DNA of 64,000 nt from Chryseobacterium echinoideorum (GTDB lineage: Bacteria > Bacteroidota > Bacteroidia > Flavobacteriales > Weeksellaceae), in assembly GCF_007474535.1 (NCBI RefSeq), contig NZ_VKNW01000001.1, forward strand, positions 434,001 through 498,000. The letters are read 5' to 3'. Positions 42,182-50,610 of this stretch are shown piece by piece. The notes under the pieces were generated by a model. The model saw nothing but the letters and a program-made list of their open reading frames with translations. It ran no database searches and was not told the origin of the DNA. The translations under genes were made by a program, and so were the position numbers. Every line of letters starts with the position of its first letter. The first letter of the stretch is position 1.

Positions 42182-42202
42182 TTACAGCCAAATTTACAGC
42201 CA
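42182..42202 (+). repeat. Right paired TTACAGCCA repeats, candidate integrase arm sites
   Basis: TTACAGCCA at 42182-42190 and 42194-42202, with the same 12-base spacing and orientation as at the left end. It lies just upstream of the integrase start, so binding could also affect integrase expression. Confidence 0.65.
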
Positions 42203-42316
42203 CTTTTTATGATACGCAAGTAGGTTTATTGAATTTTATAAAGTTTTTTAAAAACATAAATTACGGATTAACAGACAATTTAATATTTTAAGGTATTCTA
42301 TGAAATGTATGGTGAA

Positions 42317-42333
42317 AATCCCTGTGGGTCTAC
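42317..42333 (+). repeat. attR, 17-bp direct repeat
   Basis: AATCCCTGTGGGTCTAC, identical to the 3' end of tRNA-Gln at 19663-19679. The chromosome resumes right after it. Confidence 0.88.
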
Positions 42334-42342
42334 TGATTACAC

Positions 42343-42375
42343 AAACAGCTTGCTATTTAGTAAGCTGTTTTTTTA
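42343..42375 (+). terminator. Original tRNA-Gln terminator, displaced by the element
   Basis: AAACAGCTT pairs perfectly with AAGCTGTTT over a 10-base loop and is followed by a T run. Placed 9 bases after attR, it would be the terminator of tRNA-Gln in an uninterrupted chromosome, since no gene lies between. Confidence 0.6.
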
Positions 42376-42414
42376 TGCCTTTAAGAGAGTTAAAATTAAA
42401 AAAATAAACAAAAA

Positions 42415-42438
42415 AACCTCCGAAAATTTTCAGAGGTT
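42415..42438 (-). terminator. Terminator of the efflux operon
   Basis: AACCTC and GAAAA pair with TTTTC and GAGGTT across one mismatch. On the minus strand a T run follows, 6 bases past the MFS stop codon. Confidence 0.65.
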
Positions 42439-42443
42439 AATGT

Positions 42444-44021
42444 TTAATGTAATGCTTCGCTCAAATCTATTTTTTCTTTGCTTTTCCTTTCTCTTATAAA
42501 TAAAATAAACGGAATACAAATTAAAAACGCTACACCGAGATAAAGGAAAACGTCCATATAAGATAGAACGGTTGCCTGTTTGGTAACATTAAGGTCAAGG
42601 ATTTTATAAGCAGCGTTCATAGCAGCATCAGGAGTCATTCCTTTTGCTATAAAACTGGCTTTTAGCCCTTGCAACCTCTGTTGTACATCAAAATCATTGG
42701 AGTCTAAATGACTGATGAGATTTACCCTGTATTTTTGGCTTGCATTAGCAATAAAGGTTGTAATAGCAGCAATTCCGAAAGAACCGCCTAATTGTCTCAT
42801 CATTCCCGTAAATGCGGCTCCTTGTCCGATTTCCTGTCCTTTCAATGTACTTAAAGAAAGGGATGTTATAGGAATAAACAGTAATCCTAATCCCATTCCT
42901 CGCACAATCAGCATCCAGAAAAATGCATCTTTACTGGTGTCGGGAGTGAGTATTTTATACCCCCAAAAGCTGTAAATAAAAAATATAAGTAATCCTAATG
43001 AAACTAAAATCTGCTGTTTTGCTCCTTTTGATAATAATCTTCCAATAATCGGCATCATAAAAGCTGTTGTGAGAGCGGCAGGAATCATTAAAGCTCCGGA
43101 TTGCAGCGCCGTCCAACCTAAAATACTCTGAGTATACAAAGGAACTATAAAGGTAGAGCCGTACAAACCAAAACCTAAAACAAAAGACATTACGGTTCCG
43201 ATTCTAAGATTTCCGTTTTTTAAGACCCTTAATTCTACTATCGGATATTTAAAGGTAAGTTCGCGCCAGAGAAATAAAATAAATCCTAAAACTGCAGTTG
43301 TTGTAAATGTTACGATCATCCCGCTTTCAAACCAGTCTTCTTCGTGTCCTCTTTCCAAAATAAACTGTAGAGATCCTACCGTTAATGCCAACAACATAAT
43401 TCCGAGCCAGTCAACATCCGAAGCTTTTCTTTTTTCAGAAAATTTCGGACTCTTTACAAATTGAAGGGTCATCAAGGTTGCTGCAATCCCAATCGGAATA
43501 TTTATATAAAAAATATATGGCCAGCTATAATTGTCTACAATATATCCTCCTAATGGCGGACCTAAGGTAGGACCAATAATCACTCCTAAGCCATAAATCG
43601 CCTGAGCCATGCTTCTTTTTTCAACAGGATAAGACTCGGTAATGATGGTCTGTGAAGTAACAAGCAAAGCTCCACCTCCAATTCCCTGCATTAGTCTGAA
43701 GAAAACCAGTTCCCATATATTAGTTGCATTGCCGCACAAAAACGAAAATAAAGTAAATATAATGATGGAAGCTGCGAAGTAATTTCGTCTACCAAACTGC
43801 TGAGAAAGCCAGCTCGTCATAGGAACGACGATGACGTTACCAATTGCATACGCTGTGATAACCCAACCAACTTCTGAGAGTGTTGCACCGAGATTTCCTT
43901 TCATCTCATTCAGTGCCACATTCACGATGGTGGAGTCTACAATTTCCAGCAAAGCACATAAAATGGCGGTAATTGTAATGATTACACGCCGTGCTCCGTA
44001 TTCTACTAATGAATCTTGCAT
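42444..44021 (-). CDS. DHA2 family MFS efflux permease (EmrB-like)
   Basis: Protein of 525 residues with about 14 membrane segments. The DHA2 signature region includes LEIVDSTIVNVALNEM (motif D1, about residues 26-41) and GGYIVDNYSWPYIFYINIPI. It is the inner-membrane pump of a tripartite drug exporter with the HlyD protein and TolC encoded upstream. Substrates are not predictable. It is the last gene of the operon that starts with a TetR regulator. Confidence 0.92.
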   Translation of the reverse strand: MQDSLVEYGARRVIITITAILCALLEIVDSTIVNVALNEMKGNLGATLSEVGWVITAYAIGNVIVVPMTSWLSQQFGRRNYFAASIIIFTLFSFLCGNATNIWELVFFRLMQGIGGGALLVTSQTIITESYPVEKRSMAQAIYGLGVIIGPTLGPPLGGYIVDNYSWPYIFYINIPIGIAATLMTLQFVKSPKFSEKRKASDVDWLGIMLLALTVGSLQFILERGHEEDWFESGMIVTFTTTAVLGFILFLWRELTFKYPIVELRVLKNGNLRIGTVMSFVLGFGLYGSTFIVPLYTQSILGWTALQSGALMIPAALTTAFMMPIIGRLLSKGAKQQILVSLGLLIFFIYSFWGYKILTPDTSKDAFFWMLIVRGMGLGLLFIPITSLSLSTLKGQEIGQGAAFTGMMRQLGGSFGIAAITTFIANASQKYRVNLISHLDSNDFDVQQRLQGLKASFIAKGMTPDAAMNAAYKILDLNVTKQATVLSYMDVFLYLGVAFLICIPFILFIRERKSKEKIDLSEALH

Positions 44022-44166
44022 AGTTTTTACAATGTAAAAAGTGAATTGTCAACGATCAATCAACTTTTTGGGGTCAATTTTTCTTACTTCGTTTTCATGA
44101 TAATATCAATCTTTCATTTCGATTATAATTGATATTCAGCAAAACTGGCAATTCGCTATTTAAAAT

Positions 44167-45270
44167 TTATTTTAAAGAAACTTCTGCTTTCACATTCATT
44201 CCTGTTCTCAGTTTTTGAACAATTGTTTTGTCTAGGTTTACAAAATCAATTTTTACAGGAAGCCGCTGTACGACTTTTACGAAATTTCCGCTTGCATTAT
44301 CTGGAGGAAGAATAGAAAATGTAGAACCTGTTGCAGGAGAAAAAGAACTTACTCTGCCCTCAAAATCTTTACCCGGAAAAGCGTCAATTTCGATGTGAAC
44401 TTTCTGACCTTCTGCCATTTTTGCAACCTGAGTCTCTTTAAAATTGGCAACTACCCATTTCTGATCGTTTTTCACAAGTGAAAAAAGCTGCGAACCTGCC
44501 TGCAAAAATTGCCCCGCCTGAATAGGGACTTTTCCTACAAAACCATCTTCTGGAGCTAAAATTATCGTGTAGGAAAGATTCAGTCTTGCATTTTCTACAT
44601 CAACCTCTCTTTGTTTTGCTACCGAATTGGCAACAGAGATCTGCTGAGTGCTTGCTGCAGTTTGTGAAGATGCAATATTGGTCTGCTGTGCAATTTGATT
44701 TTTTTGATCTACCAATACCTGCAGCTGTTTATCGGCAGACTGTTTTGCAGCTAAAGCCTGTTCGTACTGCTGTTGGGTGATAGAATGATCTTTGACTAAA
44801 ATCTCATATCTTTTCAGGTCTTGGGAAGTTTTCCAGACATTAACTTTGGCAGCTTCAACTTGTGCGTTTGCGGTTTTTACAGCTGCTTGAGAACTACCGA
44901 TGTTTTGTGAAGTGGCGTTGGTTGCGGATTGTGCAGATGAAATATTGCTTCTTGCTGTTCCTAAAGCTGCAAGAGCCTGTTCGAGAGCCATTTGTTGATC
45001 TTTGTTATCCAATATGACCAGAGTGTCTCCTTTTTTTACAAATTGGTTGTCTTTTACTTTTACTTCCGCCACATATCCTGAAATTTTTGATATTACAGGA
45101 TTCATGTTCGAGGCAATTTGTGCGTCATCAGTTTCTTCGTGATACTGGCTGTATGTATAAGATCTGTATCCGAAAATACCGCCTCCAATGAGAACTGCCG
45201 CTAAAATAATGGGGAAGACTAAACTTTTTTTCTTTTTAGGTTCAGTATTGCTTGTATTGTTATTTTCCAT
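44167..45270 (-). CDS. HlyD/EmrA family membrane fusion protein
   Basis: Protein of 367 residues. One N-terminal membrane segment (SLVFPIILAAVLIGGGIFGY, about residues 15-34) precedes a periplasmic part with two half-lipoyl motifs around a long coiled coil of Ala/Gln-rich helices, then a beta-barrel region (FSPATGSTFSILPPDNASGN). It bridges the inner-membrane pump and the TolC channel. 145 bases separate its stop from the pump start, so internal regulation there is possible. Confidence 0.92.
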   Translation of the reverse strand: MENNNTSNTEPKKKKSLVFPIILAAVLIGGGIFGYRSYTYSQYHEETDDAQIASNMNPVISKISGYVAEVKVKDNQFVKKGDTLVILDNKDQQMALEQALAALGTARSNISSAQSATNATSQNIGSSQAAVKTANAQVEAAKVNVWKTSQDLKRYEILVKDHSITQQQYEQALAAKQSADKQLQVLVDQKNQIAQQTNIASSQTAASTQQISVANSVAKQREVDVENARLNLSYTIILAPEDGFVGKVPIQAGQFLQAGSQLFSLVKNDQKWVVANFKETQVAKMAEGQKVHIEIDAFPGKDFEGRVSSFSPATGSTFSILPPDNASGNFVKVVQRLPVKIDFVNLDKTIVQKLRTGMNVKAEVSLK

Positions 45271-45292
45271 TTTGGATGATATTCTTTTTTTA

Positions 45293-46606
45293 TTATTTGA
45301 TAGTTAATATTCCTGTGGTTTGTAAAAGTTTTCTGTAAGCAAGAGCTGCATCGGCTTTGGCGTTGATTACCCCTACATTGGCTGAAATCTGCGCTGCATC
45401 GGCATCCAGAAGTTCGGTCATTGTTACAAGACCGTTGTCATATTTATTTTTTGTGATTCTGTAATTTTCATTGGCCTGTTCGGCAGATTTTTCAAAGACA
45501 GCAATTCTTTTTCTTGAATAATCTGAATTTTGATATTCTTTGTTGACTTCTAATTTAATATTGTCATTCAGCAAATCATTGGTTGCAGAAAGCTGCATTT
45601 CTCTCGCCTTCGACTGTTGTAAAGAAGAGTTCTTTTTCCAGATATTTGATAAGTTGTACGAAATACCCACACCAAAATTTACTGCATTATAAACTGTGAA
45701 AAATTTCGGTATATCTGCAGCAACATAACCTCCTGTTAATGCAATTGAAGGCAAGTTTTCAGCTTTTGCTGCTTTTGTGTCCAATTCTGCTGCTTTTTTT
45801 TGCTGGTCAAGAGATTGCAGATCTTTACGGTTTTGCTGTGCTTCAACAAGGTAGTAACTGACTGGTTTTAAATCTGAAATTTCATCAATGTAATTTTCAT
45901 CTACCTTTAATTCTGTAGTTTCTGGTAGACCCAAAAGCAAGTCCATATTGATATTGGCAATATTGTAGTTGTTTTTAGCTTCTAAAAGCTGGAGCTCAAT
46001 ATTAGAAGTCTGAAGATTGGCTTTCAGACGGTCATTTCTGGCAATGACACCGTTATTTTCAAGCTTCAGAAAAGTCTCGTCTCTTTTTTGTGATGCATTA
46101 AGATTTTCTTCTAGTACTTTAATCGCCTGATTGGCTTTGAACAAATTGTTGTATGCCTGTGCGACATTATAAGCAATGGCTATTTTATCATTCTCAGTAT
46201 TCAGTTTGGAAGCTTCTACAAGATATTTTGCAGATTGAATGCCGTATTTAATTCTTCCGCCACTGTAAAGCGGTATACTCAGATTGGCAGATCCAAATGC
46301 AACCTGATGAACCTCCGGTCCACCTTCTGTAGAAACTCCGGGGATTTTCAGATCAATTGTTGGTTTCAGAGGGAGATACATATAGCTTCCCGAAACTTTC
46401 AGCTCCGGAAGCTGTCTGTTTTTAGCTTCCAGGAGATCTGCCGTAGCTTCTTCTATTTTTGCAGCATCAATTTTTAAACTTTTGCTGTTCATTATTCCAA
46501 GCTGTACTGCTTCATCAAGACTTAGCTGCTTTACTTCCTGTGCCTGGAAAAAAGACATTGCACTCAAAAAAAACAGAGCAATGGCTGAATTATTTATTTT
46601 CTTCAT
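45293..46606 (-). CDS. TolC family outer-membrane efflux protein
   Basis: Protein of 437 residues with a signal peptide ending near FFQAQ (residue 22). Two repeats of the outer membrane efflux protein fold follow, with long helices and the strand LPSIALTGGYVAADIPKFF. It forms the trimeric channel for the pump and HlyD proteins. It overlaps the TetR gene stop by 17 bases and is likely translationally coupled to it. Confidence 0.92.
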   Translation of the reverse strand: MKKINNSAIALFFLSAMSFFQAQEVKQLSLDEAVQLGIMNSKSLKIDAAKIEEATADLLEAKNRQLPELKVSGSYMYLPLKPTIDLKIPGVSTEGGPEVHQVAFGSANLSIPLYSGGRIKYGIQSAKYLVEASKLNTENDKIAIAYNVAQAYNNLFKANQAIKVLEENLNASQKRDETFLKLENNGVIARNDRLKANLQTSNIELQLLEAKNNYNIANINMDLLLGLPETTELKVDENYIDEISDLKPVSYYLVEAQQNRKDLQSLDQQKKAAELDTKAAKAENLPSIALTGGYVAADIPKFFTVYNAVNFGVGISYNLSNIWKKNSSLQQSKAREMQLSATNDLLNDNIKLEVNKEYQNSDYSRKRIAVFEKSAEQANENYRITKNKYDNGLVTMTELLDADAAQISANVGVINAKADAALAYRKLLQTTGILTIK

Positions 46607-47216
46607 AACCTAAAAGGTCTTTTAAAATATGTTTGATATGTTGGGTAAGTTCTTCGTAGTAATTTTTTTCAAACAAATCTTCTTCTTCGTTGTTTTGAAG
46701 AAACTCTTTGTACATTTCCTTTGAGTTGGAAGCATAGAAAAGTGTTCCGCTGATCGTGGAGTGGAGAAGATATATCGGAGGTTTTTTAGTAAAAATGCCT
46801 TTGTTGATTCCGCTTTCTAAGATTTTAGAATAGGTATTAAGAAAGCTGATTTTGGTGTCTTTTAAAGACTTTACAATTTGAGGATTCTCGGTGTAAAGCT
46901 GTTCTCGCTGCATGATTCTGTAAAAACATTTTTGCTCCCGGATACGGCTTGCAAATTTATCTACGATAATCATCATTTTTTGCCCTTCGTCAATATCTGT
47001 TCGTTCTAAAATGTCTTTGGCAAAAAACTGTCCTTCGTTGGTTCTGTATTCTACAAGTTTCTCATATAATTTTTCTTTAGATCCGAAATAATAAGAAATC
47101 ATTGAGATATTAACATTCGCAGCTTTTGATATTTCTCTTGTTGAAGTTCCGGGGAAACCCTTTTCAGCAAAGAGTTTTTCGGCGGCAAATAAAATATTTT
47201 CTTCTTTTGAAATCAT
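46590..47216 (-). CDS. TetR/AcrR family transcriptional regulator
   Basis: Protein of 208 residues from ATG 47216; the frame extends to 47249 over the promoter and is rejected. The N-terminal helix-turn-helix reads EKGFPGTSTREISKAANVN (about residues 20-38), then SMISYYFGSKEKLYEKLVEY, typical of the family. The C-terminal ligand domain is helical. It is the first gene of the efflux operon and most likely represses it until a toxic ligand binds. Confidence 0.92.
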   Translation of the reverse strand: MISKEENILFAAEKLFAEKGFPGTSTREISKAANVNISMISYYFGSKEKLYEKLVEYRTNEGQFFAKDILERTDIDEGQKMMIIVDKFASRIREQKCFYRIMQREQLYTENPQIVKSLKDTKISFLNTYSKILESGINKGIFTKKPPIYLLHSTISGTLFYASNSKEMYKEFLQNNEEEDLFEKNYYEELTQHIKHILKDLLGYEENK

Positions 47217-47238
47217 AAGATTGATGTTTTTGCGGGGG

Positions 47239-47284
47239 CAAAGATACATTATATTTCGTTAAAATCAAACGATTGATTGATTTT
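47239..47284 (-). promoter_or_regulatory. Promoter and operator-like repeat of the efflux operon
   Basis: On the minus strand TTG (47266-47268) is exactly 19 bases from TATCTTTG (47239-47246), a full consensus. An inverted repeat AAAATCAA (47261-47268) and TTGATTTT (47277-47284), spaced 8 bases, covers the -33 element. It is a likely TetR-type operator blocking RNA polymerase. Confidence 0.65.
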
Positions 47285-47362
47285 GTTTTTTAATGAATTG
47301 TTAAAAATAAAAAAACGCTTTCTGAGAAGAGAAAACGTCAATTAATATAAAAGATAAAAGCT

Positions 47363-48481
47363 TTAAGGGTTTTTGTGAATATATCTGGATAATTTAATTC
47401 CTAAATCCGTCCATACTATTTTGGGATTTCCGTTTCGGGTCAAGTGAAGATCTGCAGTGCTGATTTCATCTAAAATACTGATGATATTAGCTCCGCTGAT
47501 AAATTTTGAGAACCCTTCCCAGTTAAATCCGTTCGCATCAATTTTTTTGTACACGAGGTTTTGAGATTGATAATTTTGCAACAACGCCAACCTAAAAATT
47601 TCAGAAGCATAATCTAAAAAGTTTTTCTGTTTTTCTCTGTTCCATCCTGCAATTTCTCTTGCCCACAAAATAATATTTTTCAGAAATTCTGGTTTCTTTT
47701 TGACCATAAAAGCATCCCGAACCCACTGAACAAATAATTTTTCAAACTCAGGATTTTTAGTTTCAGATTTTAAGTATCTTAATGCATCATTGAGATTTCC
47801 CTGTGCCTGATGCACGATTTCTTTGATTTTTTCGTCTGTTGCTTCAATGTTTTTTTTCAGATAATCCTCAAGATCTTCGTCTGAAATTCTCGGAACTTCA
47901 ATAATCTGAGTTCTGGACAAAATGGTAGGCAGAATGCCATCTGTAGAATCTGCCGTAAGAAAAATGAGAGTTTTTGCAGGCGGCTCCTCTAAAAATTTGA
48001 GAAATTTGTTGGATGCTGCAACATTCATCTTGTCAGCTCTCCAGACAATCAGGATTTTAGTGCCTCCTTCAAAACTTTTAAGGGAAAATTTCTGATTTTG
48101 CTCGTCAATTTCATCAGCAGAAATAAAGAGCTGTTTGTTTTCAGATTCCAGATGGGCAGACCAATCGTCATAACTTGCATACGGAAATTGAAGAATCATT
48201 TCGCGGAAGTCGTCGAATCTGTTTTTGCTTACAGCGGCTTTTCCTTCAGTAAAAACCGGGAAACTAAAGTGCAGATCAAGATGATTAAGATGTTCTACTT
48301 TGGATGCGGCATGCTCATTTTCATTCATCAGAATCTCTTTAGCGTATGCTAAAACCAATGGCAGTGTTCCATAGCCTTCTTTTCCTATGAAAAGCTGGGC
48401 ATGGCTCACTCTGTTTTCAGTAATGCTGTCTTTCAGTAATTTTTTTAGATTTTCCTGTCCGGCAATTTTTTCCCAATTCAT
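47363..48481 (-). CDS. holB: DNA polymerase III delta' subunit-like ATPase
   Basis: Protein of 372 residues. MNWEKIAGQENLKKLLKD and SHAQLFIGKEGYGTL open a degenerate P-loop as in delta' subunits, and LKFLEEPPAKTLIFLTAD (about residues 165-182) is highly typical of clamp-loader proteins. It forms part of the clamp loader that places the sliding clamp on DNA. It is monocistronic as far as seen. Confidence 0.88.
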   Translation of the reverse strand: MNWEKIAGQENLKKLLKDSITENRVSHAQLFIGKEGYGTLPLVLAYAKEILMNENEHAASKVEHLNHLDLHFSFPVFTEGKAAVSKNRFDDFREMILQFPYASYDDWSAHLESENKQLFISADEIDEQNQKFSLKSFEGGTKILIVWRADKMNVAASNKFLKFLEEPPAKTLIFLTADSTDGILPTILSRTQIIEVPRISDEDLEDYLKKNIEATDEKIKEIVHQAQGNLNDALRYLKSETKNPEFEKLFVQWVRDAFMVKKKPEFLKNIILWAREIAGWNREKQKNFLDYASEIFRLALLQNYQSQNLVYKKIDANGFNWEGFSKFISGANIISILDEISTADLHLTRNGNPKIVWTDLGIKLSRYIHKNP

Positions 48482-48729
48482 GCTTCAAAGATAAGAATTT
48501 TTAGAACGCATATTTTGTGAATAGTCAATTTTGCTTTGCAAGTCAATCGTTAATTTATCCAATGATTTTCTATTTAATCAATCTTGGAAATTCACTATTC
48601 ACAGCAAAGCTGATTCACTATTCATTATAGAAACTCGTAACAAAATTCCCCTTAACAAACTTTAACCTCAGTAAATTTTTACAATTCATTAATATTTAAG
48701 ATATTTGCGCATTATTTTAAAAATCTAGA

Positions 48730-50007
48730 ATGAAAAAAATTTTTGTAGTATCATTCATTTCGGTGGGATATTTCCTTAATGCGCAGAGTTTAAGCAACTC
48801 TCCTTACGCAACTTATGGAATTGGGGATGTAAAATATGATAATACGATTGAAACTGCTTCCATGGGAGGCATATCTACCGCTTATATCAGCGACTTTACA
48901 AGCAATTTTAACTTCGGAAACCCAGCAAATAACAGTAATTTTGATCTGACAAGCATCAAACTTGAAGCGACAAACGAAAATAATTACTTTAAAACTGATT
49001 ACAACAATACAAAATCTACAAAACATTCTACTTATCTATCGAATATTGCTTTAGCTTTTCCTATTTCATCAAAAGTAAAAATGGGATTGCTTTATCAGCC
49101 TTACAGCTCAAAAAGCTATGAGATTATCCATGCTGAAACATTATCAGATGGTACTGTCTATGGTAACAGATTTAAAGGAAGCGGAACATTAAATACAGCT
49201 CAGGCAGCGGTTTCATATAAAATTAACTCTGAATTTGCAGTAGGGGCACGTGTCAATTACTATTTCGGAAATCTTTACGATCTGAATGAGTTTACTTCTT
49301 CTAATGCCGAATTAATCAACGGATACGAAACAAAAAACAGTATTAAAAACTTTAACTTTACTTTGGGTACAAGTTATCAGAAGTTAAATACAAGAACAGA
49401 TAAAAAGTTTACTGTGGGAGCTACGGCTACATTCGGAAATACGAGTGATATGACGAATGAATACATCAACAGTACTTATTATTATTCTGATGTAGATGTA
49501 AAAGCAGGTGAAACAATTATTGAAAGAAAAAATACGACTTCCAACAACCTGTTGCCTTTACAGGCTTCTTTAGGAGTTGGATATGGCAGTGAAAACCAGT
49601 GGTTTGTTTCCGGTCAGATTGATTATAAAAAAGGAGAAACCATCAGTTATTTCGGGAATACTTTTGACTTTAAAGATTCTTACAGAATTTCTGCGGGAGG
49701 TTGGTATTTGCCGAATTACAATAACTTCAGAAATTATTTTTCAAGAGTTGTTTACCGTTACGGAGCCTTCTATGAAAAAGGAAGTATTGAATTGGCTGGA
49801 AACAGCATTAACAAGTTTGGTATTTCTGCAGGAGTTTTACTCCCTTTCAAAAACAGTAATATTACCAGAATGAGTGGTTTGGAAATTGGTGTTGAAGTAG
49901 GAAAGAGAGGAACTCTGAAAGACAACCTGATCAATCAGAATTTTGTAAACGTAAGAGTTGGTTTCAACTTTGCAGATAAATGGTTTAGAAAATCTCTTTA
50001 TAATTAA
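48730..50007 (+). CDS. Outer-membrane beta-barrel protein upstream of lptC
   Basis: Protein of 425 residues with a signal peptide (KIFVVSFISVGYFLNAQ, residues 3-19). The mature sequence opens with SPYATYGIGDV and shows repeated amphipathic strands, ending VNVRVGFNFADKWF. The GIGD opening and barrel form suggest a FadL/OmpP1-like or related porin, but the exact family is unsure. It is the first gene of an operon with lptC (2-base gap) and anmK. Confidence 0.75.
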   Translation: MKKIFVVSFISVGYFLNAQSLSNSPYATYGIGDVKYDNTIETASMGGISTAYISDFTSNFNFGNPANNSNFDLTSIKLEATNENNYFKTDYNNTKSTKHSTYLSNIALAFPISSKVKMGLLYQPYSSKSYEIIHAETLSDGTVYGNRFKGSGTLNTAQAAVSYKINSEFAVGARVNYYFGNLYDLNEFTSSNAELINGYETKNSIKNFNFTLGTSYQKLNTRTDKKFTVGATATFGNTSDMTNEYINSTYYYSDVDVKAGETIIERKNTTSNNLLPLQASLGVGYGSENQWFVSGQIDYKKGETISYFGNTFDFKDSYRISAGGWYLPNYNNFRNYFSRVVYRYGAFYEKGSIELAGNSINKFGISAGVLLPFKNSNITRMSGLEIGVEVGKRGTLKDNLINQNFVNVRVGFNFADKWFRKSLYN

Positions 50008-50009
50008 TA

Positions 50010-50606
50010 ATGAAATTCATTTCAGATAAAACATTTAAAAATATAGCATATCTTTTCAGTTGTGCTATATTTTTTATGTTCACTTCTTGTGAAGAAGATC
50101 TGACGAAGCTGAACGGTAATGATAATAAAAATTTTCCGTCGCAGATTATTTACAATGCTAAAATTATCCAGAGAGATTCCGGTATGGTAAAACTTCGGGC
50201 AAGTGCTCCGATTATTGAAAAATATGAGCTGATAGACAGTCCGTACGTCATTGCAAAAAAAGGTATGCGTATTGAGTTTTTCGACAAAAAGAAACCCAAG
50301 AATCCTGGAAATATTACGGCTAAATATGCCAAAATTTTTGAATATAAGCAGTTTTACGAAGCAAGAGGCGACGTGAAAATTCTGACCAGTGACGGACAAA
50401 GATTTGCAACACAGAGTGTTTTCTGGGATCAGAAAAGGAAAAGAATTTATACCAGAGATACGGTTTATGCAACGATGGAAGATGGTTCTACACTCGTCCA
50501 TGCTAACGGAATGACAGCCAAAGATGATTTTTCCGAGTATACTTTTTATAAAAACTCGGGGGATCTTGACATCAGCAAAGCTAAGATGGCACAGCCAAAA
50601 CCATGA
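50010..50606 (+). CDS. lptC: LPS export ABC transporter periplasmic protein LptC
   Basis: Protein of 198 residues with a lipoprotein-like N-terminus (FMFTSC, Cys near residue 27). The beta-jellyroll-like repeats read PSQIIYNAKIIQRDSG, GMRIEFFD and YKQFYEARGDVKILTSDG. LptC and related proteins carry LPS from the inner membrane to LptA. The lipid anchor differs from the E. coli membrane helix; this form is common in Bacteroidota. Confidence 0.82.
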   Translation: MKFISDKTFKNIAYLFSCAIFFMFTSCEEDLTKLNGNDNKNFPSQIIYNAKIIQRDSGMVKLRASAPIIEKYELIDSPYVIAKKGMRIEFFDKKKPKNPGNITAKYAKIFEYKQFYEARGDVKILTSDGQRFATQSVFWDQKRKRIYTRDTVYATMEDGSTLVHANGMTAKDDFSEYTFYKNSGDLDISKAKMAQPKP

Positions 50607-50610
50607 TTTG

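Larger units (their letters stand above)
19680..42333. mobile_element. Integrative mobilisable element in tRNA-Gln carrying a Ter operon
   Basis: Bounded by the 17-bp att repeats. Order from left: AbiE pair, ter cargo operon (21.4-34.5 kb), membrane protein, relaxase, MobC-like protein, oriT-like region, primase, repeat array, SF3 helicase, DUF3853 protein, unknown protein, integrase. All genes are on the minus strand. It has DNA-processing genes but no visible conjugation pilus, VirB or coupling-protein genes, so it would need a helper conjugative element for transfer. It supplies an intact acceptor stem to tRNA-Gln. Confidence 0.85.
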
